From positions 1 to 64,000 of the forward strand of contig CALHZX010000058.1 of assembly GCA_938040725.1 (NCBI GenBank): a DNA stretch of 64,000 nt. The letters run 5' to 3'. Position numbers and translations under genes: made by a program. This DNA is from an uncultured Actinomyces sp. (GTDB taxonomy: Bacteria; Actinomycetota; Actinomycetes; Actinomycetales; Actinomycetaceae). Every line of letters starts with the position of its first letter. The first letter of the stretch is position 1. This document shows positions 25,915 through 33,800 of the stretch, in pieces. The notes under the pieces were generated by a model, which saw nothing but the letters and a program-made list of their open reading frames with translations, searched no databases and had not been told where the DNA came from.

Positions 25915-25941
25915 GGCGGGTATCGCTCCTATGCGTTGTTC

Positions 25942-26997
25942 CTACGCGTTCGAGGCTGCTACCCACCGGTCGATGAGTCGGGCACCCGAGCCATCGGCCA
26001 GCGCACCCAGGGCGCGCCCGACGGCACCGCGCATACGCTCGGCAAAGTCGGCCTGGGTCACCGGGTTTTCCAGGCCCTCCCACGCCAGGATGCCGGCACC
26101 AACGTTGAGGGCGACTGCATCGCGGACTGCATCCGCTCCGCCGCCCGAGAGCACATCGCGGGCAACGGCCGCGTTCTCGGCCGCCTCACCGCCGGCCAAA
26201 TCCTCAATCGAGGAGGCAGCCATGCCCAAGGACTCACGGGCATCGAACTCTGTCGGAGTCACGGATCCGCCCGACACAATCCACACCTGGTTCGCGTCGC
26301 TGGTCGTCAGCTCATCGAGACCCGTGTTCGCACCGCGGAAGACGAGCGCGCTCAGTCCGCGCGAGGCGTACACGCCCGCCATCAGGCGCGCGTTCTCCTC
26401 ACGCGACGCGCCGATCGCGCACGCCTGCACGCGCGCCGGATTCGTCAGCGGCCCCAGGACGTTGAAGGCCGTGGGGAAACCGAGCGCGCGGCGCACGGGG
26501 GCGGCAAAACGCATCGACGGGTGCATCTTATTGGCGAACAGGAACGCGATGCCCACCTCATCGAAGACACGGCGCAGAGTATCGGCGTCGAGGTCGAGGT
26601 TGACACCGAGCGCCTCAATAACGTCCGCGGAACCCGACTTCGACGTCGACGCACGGTTGCCGTGCTTGACGAGCGGGATACCCATCGCGGCGAGCACAAT
26701 GGCAGACATCATCGAAATGTTAACGGTGTTGTACCCGTCGCCGCCCGTGCCCACGATGTCGAGCGCGCGGCTGGGCAGGTCGACGTGCGCCGCGTGATCC
26801 TGCATGCCATCGGCGAGGCCGTGGATCTCGTCAACCGTGGCGCCCTTCATGGCCATGGCGGTCAGGAAAGAGGCAAGACGCGCCTCTCCGAGCTCGCCGC
26901 TCATCACCTGATCCATCAGCCAGTACGACTGACCGTAATCGAGGCTCTCCCCCGCGGTCAGCGCGGCAATGATCGGCGCCCACTCCTGAGCGGCCAT
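25942..26997 (-). CDS. trpD: Anthranilate phosphoribosyltransferase
   Basis: 351 residues from ATG 26997; GTG one codon upstream is equally possible. The glycine-rich phosphoribosyl-binding loop GTGGDGYNTVNISM and the KHGNRASTSKSGSADVIEALG segment are diagnostic. It transfers phosphoribose to anthranilate, step two of tryptophan synthesis. No other trp genes are visible nearby. The start overlaps the stop of the receiver-like gene (TGATG), so translation is coupled, an unusual pairing for trpD. Confidence 0.94.
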   Translation of the reverse strand: MAAQEWAPIIAALTAGESLDYGQSYWLMDQVMSGELGEARLASFLTAMAMKGATVDEIHGLADGMQDHAAHVDLPSRALDIVGTGGDGYNTVNISMMSAIVLAAMGIPLVKHGNRASTSKSGSADVIEALGVNLDLDADTLRRVFDEVGIAFLFANKMHPSMRFAAPVRRALGFPTAFNVLGPLTNPARVQACAIGASREENARLMAGVYASRGLSALVFRGANTGLDELTTSDANQVWIVSGGSVTPTEFDARESLGMAASSIEDLAGGEAAENAAVARDVLSGGGADAVRDAVALNVGAGILAWEGLENPVTQADFAERMRGAVGRALGALADGSGARLIDRWVAASNA

Positions 26998-27389
26998 CAC
27001 TTGGCTCCGAGCAGCACGTCAGCGACGGTCTCCTGCAGGATGATCGGGTCGATCGGATCGGCCACGACCGCCGCAGCTCCGGCCCACGTCGCCAGCCATT
27101 CGTCCTGCGGGCGAGCCGTCAGGAACACGATCGGGGGAACGCCGTCACGGGTCTCACGCAGATCCTGGGCGACAGACATGCCACCCTCCTTCTTCGTCTC
27201 AGCATCGAGAATCAGCATCGCGAAATCCTGCTGATCGAAAGCGTCACGAACGCCGAAAGCCGTGGCGGCCTCCACCCATTCGATGCGGGGCGTGTCCTTG
27301 GAAGCACGCAGTCCGACGCCGTTGATGACAGCTTCACGCTTGTCCTTATCGTCGCTGAAAACCAGGATTTGAACGGTTTCTTCACTCAT
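26997..27389 (-). CDS. Receiver-like single-domain protein
   Basis: 130 residues from ATG 27389, with AAGGAG upstream. The fold pattern is that of a CheY-like receiver: the acidic pair in LVFSDDKDKRE, a phospho-acceptor candidate Asp in AMLILDAETK, and Thr in IVFLTARPQD. The conserved Lys near the end, usually in a KP motif, is replaced (VVADPIDP), so phosphorylation-driven switching may be altered. No output domain follows and no kinase is adjacent. It is translationally coupled to trpD. It could sequester or scaffold rather than regulate DNA directly. Confidence 0.75.
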   Translation of the reverse strand: MSEETVQILVFSDDKDKREAVINGVGLRASKDTPRIEWVEAATAFGVRDAFDQQDFAMLILDAETKKEGGMSVAQDLRETRDGVPPIVFLTARPQDEWLATWAGAAAVVADPIDPIILQETVADVLLGAK

Positions 27390-27432
27390 GGAATCTCCTT
27401 GCGTATGTCGGCCAATTCGACGCGATGGCCCC

Positions 27433-27438
27433 ATTCTA
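27433..27438 (-). promoter_or_regulatory. -10 box for receiver-trpD
   Basis: TAGAAT on the minus strand (27438-27433) gives a leader of about 37 nt with an AAGGAG ribosome site. It lies just after the FKBP terminator hairpin. Confidence 0.45.
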
Positions 27439-27445
27439 ACGGGTA

Positions 27446-27476
27446 GCGGGCGGCTCCCACACTGGGAGCCGCCCGC
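27446..27476 (-). terminator. Hairpin terminator after the FKBP gene
   Basis: A perfect 14-bp stem, GCGGGCGGCTCCCA (27446-27459) with TGGGAGCCGCCCGC (27463-27476) and a 3-nt loop, downstream of the FKBP stop on the minus strand. Confidence 0.8.
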
Positions 27477-27502
27477 TTATGTTCACCTGAGTCGGCGTAC
27501 GG

Positions 27503-28492
27503 TCACTGCATCGAGGACGTGCCGACGATGTCGACGACCATCACGTTCGCCTGAGCCGGGGTACCCGATTGCGCTTGCGAAGCCGGGATCGGGACAACAA
27601 GGAGGATACGGGAGCCAACAGTGTAACCGGCCAGACCCGCGTTCGTCACGGCTTCCTCGACGGGTGCTTGACTCCAGCTGGACTGAGTCTGTCCGCTCGC
27701 TCCGAAGCCACCAGCAACCGCCTTGTACAGGAATGATTCTCCGTCTGCGAGTTCCTCGCCCGAGCCCTTGTAGATCGTGTAGATCTTCCGCTCGGTGGGC
27801 GCGGCAACGCTCTCATCGATCACCAGGGTCGGCTCGACACCGGGATCACCGGTCACGGTCACACCGGCGGGCAGCTCCTCGCCGGTCGCCGTTGCGCCAC
27901 TCAGAACCGACTCGTCGGCCAGGTTCTCGGTGGCGACGCCCACGATGTCCACGACGAACACGAGGGTCGAGTTCGCGGGAATATCGCCAGCGGCCTGGCT
28001 ACCGTAGCCCAAAGAGGCAGGAATGACGAGCTCGACGCGGTCACCCACGTGCGTGTGGGCCAGGCCGTAGCCCCAACCCTTGACGACCCGGTCGAGCGAG
28101 AAATCGATAGGCTGTCCCTTCTTGAAGGACGAATCGAAAACGGTGCCGTTCCACAGGGCGCCCACGTAGTTCGCCCTGATTTTTACACCCGGGCACACAA
28201 GCGCACCATCGCCCTGCTTGAGGGTCTTGACGAGGACCTTGTCGGTCGGCTCGCTTCCCTTGCCAGCGGCGATCACGGGGGTGTCATCACCGGAGATCGA
28301 CGGGAAGTTTCCCTTGCCGCTGCGGTCGACGTTCGCGTTCTGGTCAGCGGAGTCGTCCGTCGAACAGGCGGAGTAGTCGATCTCCGCGGGAGCGGGAGAC
28401 GAAGACGACGAAGCATCGGTGCAAGCCGCGAGCCCGAGAACGAGGGCGGCGGCGCCGACGAGGGCGCCGAAACGACGCAGGGAGGACATCAT
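27503..28492 (-). CDS. Tandem FKBP-type peptidyl-prolyl isomerase lipoprotein
   Basis: 329 residues from the double ATG at 28492. A lipoprotein signal (hydrophobic 8-20, lipobox LGLAAC at about Cys24) predicts membrane anchoring outside the cell. Two FKBP domains follow: the first is well conserved (VKIRANYVGALWNGTVFDSS, VVKGWGYGL, ELVIPASLGYGSQ, LVFVVDIVGV). The second (about 215-329) is divergent, keeps VGSRILLVVPIP and VMVVDIVG but has lost the Tyr/Phe/Asp active-site signature. It probably assists folding of exported proteins; the second domain may bind rather than catalyse. The start lies 19 bp after the erpA stop, suggesting cotranscription. Confidence 0.88.
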   Translation of the reverse strand: MMSSLRRFGALVGAAALVLGLAACTDASSSSSPAPAEIDYSACSTDDSADQNANVDRSGKGNFPSISGDDTPVIAAGKGSEPTDKVLVKTLKQGDGALVCPGVKIRANYVGALWNGTVFDSSFKKGQPIDFSLDRVVKGWGYGLAHTHVGDRVELVIPASLGYGSQAAGDIPANSTLVFVVDIVGVATENLADESVLSGATATGEELPAGVTVTGDPGVEPTLVIDESVAAPTERKIYTIYKGSGEELADGESFLYKAVAGGFGASGQTQSSWSQAPVEEAVTNAGLAGYTVGSRILLVVPIPASQAQSGTPAQANVMVVDIVGTSSMQ

Positions 28493-28511
28493 GGAATGGT
28501 GTTCTTTCGGC

Positions 28512-28865
28512 TCAGTGGAAGGACTCGCCGCAGGCGCAGGTGTTCTGGGCGTTCGGGTTATCGATCGTGAAGCCCTGACGCTCGATGGTGTCGGCGAAGT
28601 CAATCGTGGCGCCGCTCAGGTAGGGCACGCTCATGCGATCGACGACGACCTCAACGCCATCGAAGGAACGAATCGCGTCGCCGTCGAGCGTGCGATCGTC
28701 GAAGTACAGCTGGTAGATGAGGCCTGAGCAGCCACCGGGCTGAACGGCGATGCGCAGGCGCAGGTCGTCGCGGCCCTCCTGCTCGAGGAGGCTCTTTACC
28801 TTCGCAGCTGCGACGTCGGTGAGGATAACCTCGTGGGTGGGAGCCTGAGTTGCGGACTCGGACAT
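28512..28865 (-). CDS. erpA: Iron-sulfur cluster insertion protein ErpA/HesB
   Basis: 117 residues of the A-type carrier family. The three conserved cysteines are in QPGGCSGLIYQL and NTCACGESFH. It accepts Fe-S clusters from the SUF/ISC machinery and passes them to targets. GAGCAT and AAGGAG-like sequence lies before the ATG. In this window it stands apart from suf genes, next to an FKBP lipoprotein, with no obvious functional link. The 85-bp gap upstream shows no gene. Confidence 0.93.
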   Translation of the reverse strand: MSESATQAPTHEVILTDVAAAKVKSLLEQEGRDDLRLRIAVQPGGCSGLIYQLYFDDRTLDGDAIRSFDGVEVVVDRMSVPYLSGATIDFADTIERQGFTIDNPNAQNTCACGESFH

Positions 28866-28950
28866 GATGCTCCTTTTCGTAATGGATAGACGTATTCGCT
28901 TGACACACTACTCCCCCGCCGGGACGACGCGCCACGGCTGGGGTGCGCGC

Positions 28951-29919
28951 TCAGCGTAACCAGGTACGAGCGACGCGGCGTCCGGCGTCTTCAAGCGTGA
29001 CGGATTCGTCCGTCTCGAACACACCGTGAAGCCCCCACTCGGCCTTCTCAAAGTGCGAGAGGCTGGACCTACGGGTGATGGCGACGACGGGCAGGGCATG
29101 CGCTGCAGCGGCACTCGTCACGCGCTCGAGCGTGGACTCGGCGAGCAGCGGAGAGGACAGCTCGGGTTCGGCGACGACCACGAGGTCGGAGCCTTCCATG
29201 ATGTCGTCTAGATCGAGCAACTGGGACAACAGATCACCGGTGGAGACAATGCGCCCACCAATCGCAGCAATGACGGCACCCACGCCGCCGCCGGCGCCAG
29301 AACCGCGCAGGCGCGCCGGGTGAACGTCCTGGCCCTCTAAAAGCTGGCGTCGTCCCAGCGGTCGGTGCGCACACGCCTGCGTGAGACCGGCGGTGAGAGC
29401 GGTGTCCTGGGCTTCGATCGGCTCCAGATCAGGAGCAACGGCGAGGACCGAGTCGAGGCCCAGCAGCGGGCGCGCGGTGGACGCCGCGCACACAAGATCG
29501 ACGCCTGCATCAGCGATGAGGCCCTGGGCGTGCGTCAGCGCATCGGCGAGCACCTCGGGCTGCCTCGGGTCAATGTGCGGGGCACCCAGGAGGCCCTCCA
29601 GGAAACCGACGCCGCAATCGGGAGAGGAATTGTGCCCGCCTTCGACGATCACGGTGCCGCCGTCGCCGAGCGAGTCCGCCACGCGTTCGCCTGCCTCGCG
29701 CGACGAGGAAGCATCAGTGGGCACGCGCACGAACGAGGCCTGGGAGCGCAGCCCGGCCACGGCCTCGTCGAAGGTGGGTCCGGTTCCGAACGGAACCGTG
29801 ACGACTGTGGGCTCCGAAGTGCCGGCTACGACGCCCCGACGGATGGCGTCGAGTGCCTCGCCGGTCGGCGAGGCGGGAATACCCCCGTCCCACCGACCGG
29901 CGACAACAACACGACTCAC
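28951..29919 (-). CDS. Divergent glycerate kinase family protein
   Basis: 322 residues, shorter than typical GlxK-type glycerate kinases (about 370-380). The N-terminal start (VVVAGRWDGGIPASPTGEALDAIRRGV), VTVPFGTGPTFDEAV, GSGAGGGVGAVIAAIGGRIVSG-like GGRIVSTGDLL and the SDLVVVAEPELSS segment match the family's order. The SGAGGG loop is the probable substrate/phosphate region. In glycerate kinase the usual DLVITGEG motif reads DLVVVAEP, so activity may be lost or changed. The GTG start overlaps the dipeptidase stop (GTGA). The substrate is uncertain. Confidence 0.65.
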   Translation of the reverse strand: MSRVVVAGRWDGGIPASPTGEALDAIRRGVVAGTSEPTVVTVPFGTGPTFDEAVAGLRSQASFVRVPTDASSSREAGERVADSLGDGGTVIVEGGHNSSPDCGVGFLEGLLGAPHIDPRQPEVLADALTHAQGLIADAGVDLVCAASTARPLLGLDSVLAVAPDLEPIEAQDTALTAGLTQACAHRPLGRRQLLEGQDVHPARLRGSGAGGGVGAVIAAIGGRIVSTGDLLSQLLDLDDIMEGSDLVVVAEPELSSPLLAESTLERVTSAAAAHALPVVAITRRSSLSHFEKAEWGLHGVFETDESVTLEDAGRRVARTWLR

Positions 29920-31289
29920 AGGGACGCCACGCGCGTCAGCAGAAGGGCCTCGGCAAGGATTGCGGCCTTCAGGTCGGAAATCGACTGCGACTCGTCCTCC
30001 GAGTGAGCGTTCGTCAGCGGGTCCTCGACGCCGGTGACGACGACCTGCGCGCTGGGGAAGATGCGCTGGAAGTCAGAAATGAACGGAATCGAGCCGCCCA
30101 CACCGATGTTGACCGAGGGAACGCCCCAGGCCTCGGTGAGGGACTCGTGCAACGCCTTCGTCACGGGGGAATCCATGTCAGCCTGGTAGCCGGCACCAGC
30201 ATCCTCGGCCGTGACCTCGACGCGCGCACCAAAGGGCGCATGAGCGAGCAGGTAGTCAACGAGCCTGGTCTGGGCCTCGACGGGATCGACACCGGGGACC
30301 GTGCGCATCGACAGGCGGAAACGCGTATGCGGGGCAATCGTATTCGAGGCGTTGGACACGGGGCGCGCGTCAAAACCGATGACCGAGATTGACGGCTTGG
30401 TCCACATGCGGGCTGCAATGTCGCCCGATCCTGCCAGCGCCAGGCCCTCGACCATACCGGCCGCGGCGCGCAGCTCCTCCTCCGGCCAATCCACGTCCGC
30501 GTGATCCGAGCCGCCCAGGCCCGGGACCGCGACATCGCCCTTCTCGTCGAAGAGCGAGGCAATCAGCATCGAGGAGACCGCCACGGAATCGAGCAGCGGG
30601 CCACCGAAGGCACCCGAGTGCACCGCGTGGTCCGCGACGGTCACGTCGACGGTCACGATCGCGTTGCCACGCAGCGTCGAGGTGACGGCGGGTTCGCCCA
30701 CCTTCCAGTTCGACGAATCCGTCACGACGATGACGTCGGCGGCGAGCTCATCCTTGTGAGCATCGAGGAACGCCGTGAACGAGGGAGAACCGATCTCTTC
30801 CTCACCCTCGATGAACACGACGACGTTGACCGGCAGATCCTCGCCAAGGATCGACAGGGAACCCAGGTGCACCGTAATGCCGGCGCCATCGTCGGAAGAA
30901 CCGCGGCCATAAATGCGGTCTCCACGAACCTCCGCCTTGTAGGGATCCATGCTCCAACGGCTCAGCTCACCCACCGGCTGCACGTCGTGATGGGCGTAGA
31001 GCAGAACGGTCGGGGCGCCCTCGATGCGATGCGAATGAGCGACGAGGGCGGGCTTGCCCTCAGTCCCGTCGGCGGCGGTTTCGCGCAGGACCTTGGCATC
31101 CAGTCCAAGGGCCGTGAAGCGCTCGCGGATATGCTCGGCGCTGCGCTCCACGTCGGCGGCGTGCGCGGGATCCGACGACACCGACGGAATCGCCACAAGC
31201 TGCGTGAGTTCCTCCAGCAGGGACGGGAAAGCGGCCTCCAGGCGCTCCCTCAAAACGGACGATGACAATGCGTGTGAAGTATCAGCCAT
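29916..31289 (-). CDS. M20 family metallo-dipeptidase
   Basis: 457 residues from ATG 31289. M20 metal ligands are visible in LLYAHHDVQPVG (first His/Asp), RGSSDDGAG (bridging Asp), FIEGEEEIGSP (Glu pair) and the C-terminal GGSIPFISDF region. The NTIAPHTRFRLSMRTVPG segment lies in the dimerisation lid. It resembles the dipeptidase/carnosinase branch rather than DapE. Likely role: cytoplasmic cleavage of imported dipeptides. The mRNA is probably leaderless (TACCCT 6 nt before the ATG). It is coupled to the glycerate-kinase-like gene by a 4-bp overlap. Confidence 0.88.
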   Translation of the reverse strand: MADTSHALSSSVLRERLEAAFPSLLEELTQLVAIPSVSSDPAHAADVERSAEHIRERFTALGLDAKVLRETAADGTEGKPALVAHSHRIEGAPTVLLYAHHDVQPVGELSRWSMDPYKAEVRGDRIYGRGSSDDGAGITVHLGSLSILGEDLPVNVVVFIEGEEEIGSPSFTAFLDAHKDELAADVIVVTDSSNWKVGEPAVTSTLRGNAIVTVDVTVADHAVHSGAFGGPLLDSVAVSSMLIASLFDEKGDVAVPGLGGSDHADVDWPEEELRAAAGMVEGLALAGSGDIAARMWTKPSISVIGFDARPVSNASNTIAPHTRFRLSMRTVPGVDPVEAQTRLVDYLLAHAPFGARVEVTAEDAGAGYQADMDSPVTKALHESLTEAWGVPSVNIGVGGSIPFISDFQRIFPSAQVVVTGVEDPLTNAHSEDESQSISDLKAAILAEALLLTRVASL

Positions 31290-31347
31290 ACGACCAGGGT
31301 AGACCATGGGAGTGCGAGGCGGGCAGGCTATCCGCTAGCCTTGAAGC
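31290..31347. promoter_or_regulatory. Divergent leaderless promoters, dipeptidase / DUF3043
   Basis: On the minus strand TACCCT (31301-31296) ends 6 nt before the ATG at 31289. On the plus strand TAGCCT (31336-31341) ends 6 nt before the GTG at 31348. No Shine-Dalgarno sequence for either gene. Confidence 0.45.
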
Positions 31348-31968
31348 GTGTTTGGACGAAGCAAGAACAACAACGACGAGACCTCGATGCACGTTGAGGC
31401 GCTCTCACCGACGCCCGGCGGCAAAAAAGGCCGTCCTACGCCGAAGCGTAAGGACGCCGAGGCCGCCCGCATCCACCCGCTGGTTCCCAAGGACCGCAAG
31501 GAAGCCAAGCGTGCAGCTCGCGCCGCACGCAACGCGCGCTTCGACGCTGAACAGCGCGCGCTGGTGACCGGCGAAGAGAGGTACCTGCCGGCCCGCGATA
31601 AGGGAGCCGCCCGTCGCTTCGTGCGCGACTACGTGGACGCACGACACTCCTTCTCCGAGTGGATCCTCGCCGTCATGATGGTCTCCATCATCCTCATCAT
31701 GTTGCTCTCGATGCTCGGCAACAAGATCCCGCTGCAGTATCAGGCCTACATGCTCTACGGATCGTCGATCCTCATGTACGGCTCCTTCATCATCACCGCA
31801 GTCGAGTCCTTCCTCGTGTGGCGCACGGTCAAGCGCACGTTTGCCGAAGCACACCCCCGCGACGACATTCCCTCCGGCACCGGGTACTACACCTTCTCCC
31901 GCATGATCATGCCGCGTCGCTGGCGCTCGCCGCGCCCCCAGGTTGATCGCGGGCAGTTCCCGAAGTAA
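31348..31968 (+). CDS. DUF3043 family membrane protein
   Basis: 206 residues from a GTG start. A basic, low-complexity N-terminal region (PGGKKGRPTPKRKDAEAARIHPLVPKDRKEAKRAARAA) leads into two transmembrane helices (about 106-126 and 135-155) and a short C-terminal tail. The pattern KKGRPTPKRKDAEAAR plus the RRFVRDYVDARHSFSEW segment is characteristic of the actinobacterial DUF3043 family, whose function is unknown. A clear terminator follows. Confidence 0.9.
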   Translation: MFGRSKNNNDETSMHVEALSPTPGGKKGRPTPKRKDAEAARIHPLVPKDRKEAKRAARAARNARFDAEQRALVTGEERYLPARDKGAARRFVRDYVDARHSFSEWILAVMMVSIILIMLLSMLGNKIPLQYQAYMLYGSSILMYGSFIITAVESFLVWRTVKRTFAEAHPRDDIPSGTGYYTFSRMIMPRRWRSPRPQVDRGQFPK

Positions 31969-31981
31969 TCCACAGACCCCA

Positions 31982-32016
31982 TCGGCCCCGCCCCATCCAC
32001 ATGGTGGCGGGGCCGA
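31982..32016 (+). terminator. Terminator after the DUF3043 gene
   Basis: TCGGCCCCGCC (31982-31992) pairs perfectly with GGCGGGGCCGA (32006-32016); the 13-nt loop can extend the stem through CCAT/ATGG. CGCGTTTTAT follows, giving a short U-tract on the plus strand. Confidence 0.85.
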
Positions 32017-32022
32017 CGCGTT

Positions 32023-32063
32023 TTATCCACAGACCTCGCAGCGGCTGAACCTGTATCCACAGG
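32023..32063 (+). repeat. 30-bp-spaced direct repeat YATCCACAGG, locus C
   Basis: TTATCCACAGA (32023-32033) and GTATCCACAGG (32053-32063) are exactly 30 bp apart, sense-oriented, and end 93 nt before the unknown gene at 32156. A weaker copy CCATCCACAT (31993-32002) lies another exact 30 bp upstream in the terminator loop, and TAATCCACAG begins at 31966. Confidence 0.65.
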
Positions 32064-32155
32064 CATTGCTATGGTGCTGGCTTTCCCCCGCCCTCGGGCG
32101 TCATCCTGGTCGTGTCGGAGCATCGGCGCCCCGACAAAGACGAGAAGGATGCATC

Positions 32156-32710
32156 ATGCACACGACAACCACACTGCTGCCCGCCTGCGCTATTGGATGT
32201 GAGGATGACGAGCCGGCCCCGGAGGGCATGTACGGCCCCGCCCACTGGCTCGACGACCGTGGAATTGCCACTCTCCTCGCCCCCTACCTATGCGATGGGT
32301 GGGACCTGGGAGATTACGCGCGTTTCGCTGACCTCACAGGCGCGGCCGCGCGGCGCCTCGCCTCACTCCTGCCGAAGGATGCACGCGACGATAGACAGAA
32401 CAACGCGCCTCGGATCGTTGACCTGTTGCGCGCTGCCTCGCGCATCGACGGACTCAGCCTCGAGGGATACGTCATCCGTGCCCCTCGCAGAGACGAACGC
32501 GTCAGCATCGACACCGTGCTCGTCCCCGAGTCGGCAATCATCGCACACACCGGCGCCCCCATCGACGACGAGCGGTATCCGAGCTACCAGCACTGGCTCA
32601 CGCTTGCCACGATCCTCGGGCTTGGCGAGGAGGCGATCCCGCCCGACGAGATGCGCCTCCTCGTCCGAGACGGATCATCCACGCGGTGGTGGTGGGCATG
32701 GTGGGACTGA
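32156..32710 (+). CDS. Unknown protein with a tryptophan-rich C-terminus
   Basis: 184 residues from ATG 32156, preceded by GAGAAGGAT, a good ribosome site; the upstream ORF extension crosses the terminator and repeats and is not real. No known domain is recognised. The protein is acidic with two Cys near the N-terminus (ACAIGC), no signal peptide or membrane helix, several helix-like segments (ATLLAPYLCDGWDLGDYARF, AAARRLASLLPKD), and an unusual C-terminal end WWWAWWD. It follows a paired YATCCACAGG element like the one before yraN-comM-dprA, which may link it to the same regulon. It is monocistronic or read through into pyrD, 18 bp away. Confidence 0.75.
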   Translation: MHTTTTLLPACAIGCEDDEPAPEGMYGPAHWLDDRGIATLLAPYLCDGWDLGDYARFADLTGAAARRLASLLPKDARDDRQNNAPRIVDLLRAASRIDGLSLEGYVIRAPRRDERVSIDTVLVPESAIIAHTGAPIDDERYPSYQHWLTLATILGLGEEAIPPDEMRLLVRDGSSTRWWWAWWD

Positions 32711-32728
32711 TCAACTATCCTAGGAAGC

Positions 32729-33793
32729 ATGATCCGACGCGCGTACAACTGGGCTTTCACACACTTCATCTACCGTTCCGACCCGGAAGATGCACACCAC
32801 CGGGGTCTGGGAGCAATTTCTCTGGCCGGCCGATTCGCCCCGACGCGCGGACTCATCCGCGCCACACTGGGCTACCTCGATCCCCACCACAGCCCTACCC
32901 GCATGATGAACGGAGTCGAGGTCCCCCTGACGCTGGGACAGCGCCGTCTGCCCTCGCGTCTGGGCCTGGCGGCCGGGATGGACAAGGACGCGCAGGCCGT
33001 GCTCGGCATGTGTGCCCTCGGCTACGCCTTCGTCGAAATCGGAACCGTCACCCCGCGCCCCCAACCCGGCAACGACGCCCCGCGTCTGTGGCGCCTCATG
33101 GAAGAGCGCGGCCTGCGCAACCGTATGGGCTTCAACAACGCCGGAGCAGACGCAGCCGCGGACAAGCTGCGCGAGCTGCGCTCAACATCCGCGGGCCGCG
33201 CCGCCATCGTTGGCGCCAACATCGGCAAGAACAAGGTGACCTCCGAGGAGGACGCCCCGGCCGACTACGAGTACTGCGCGAAGACGTTGGCCCACTGGGT
33301 CGACTTCGTCGTCGTCAACGTCTCCTCCCCCAACACGCCCGGACTGCGTGACCTGCAGTCGGTCGATCACCTGCGCCCGATCCTGCAGGCAGCCCGCCGC
33401 GGCTGCGAGGCAGGGGCCCCCGACCGCGTCATGCCCCTCTTCGTCAAGATCGCCCCCGACCTCGCTGACGAGGACATCGTCGCCGTCGTCGAACTGACGA
33501 AGGAGCTCGGCCTGGCAGGTGTCGTCGCCACGAACACGACGATCAACCACGACCTGGGCGAGGGCGGCGTCTCCGGCGCTCCGCTGCTGCCCCGCGCGCT
33601 CGAGGTCGTCTCACTGGTGGCTCGCCACCTCGACGAGGAACAAATCCTCATCGGAACCGGCGGCATCTCCTCACCCGAGGACGCGCTGCGCATGATCGGA
33701 GCGGGCGCCGACCTGGTCGAGGCCTTCTCCGCCTTCATCTTCGAGGGCCCGTCCTGGCCGGGCGAGGTCTCTCGCGCCCTCCAGCGCGCCTGA
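32729..33793 (+). CDS. pyrD: Dihydroorotate dehydrogenase (quinone), class 2
   Basis: 354 residues. Class 2 features: the N-terminal helical membrane-associating extension (about 1-45), then the FMN barrel with GLAAGMDKDAQAV, EIGTVTPRPQPGN, NRMGFNNAGAD, VVNVSSPNTPGLRDLQ (catalytic Ser), ATNTTINHD and LIGTGGISSPEDAL. It oxidises dihydroorotate to orotate with quinone, the fourth step of pyrimidine synthesis. TATCCT lies 7 nt before the ATG and overlaps an AGGAAG ribosome site, so both leaderless and led initiation are possible. The rRNA methyltransferase gene follows 7 bp later. Confidence 0.95.
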   Translation: MIRRAYNWAFTHFIYRSDPEDAHHRGLGAISLAGRFAPTRGLIRATLGYLDPHHSPTRMMNGVEVPLTLGQRRLPSRLGLAAGMDKDAQAVLGMCALGYAFVEIGTVTPRPQPGNDAPRLWRLMEERGLRNRMGFNNAGADAAADKLRELRSTSAGRAAIVGANIGKNKVTSEEDAPADYEYCAKTLAHWVDFVVVNVSSPNTPGLRDLQSVDHLRPILQAARRGCEAGAPDRVMPLFVKIAPDLADEDIVAVVELTKELGLAGVVATNTTINHDLGEGGVSGAPLLPRALEVVSLVARHLDEEQILIGTGGISSPEDALRMIGAGADLVEAFSAFIFEGPSWPGEVSRALQRA

Positions 33794-33800
33794 GGACGCC

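Noticed and set aside
31966..32063. A short CRISPR-like array, because of regularly spaced repeats.
   Set aside because: The repeat unit is only about 10 bp with 20-bp gaps and no cas genes; too short for CRISPR.
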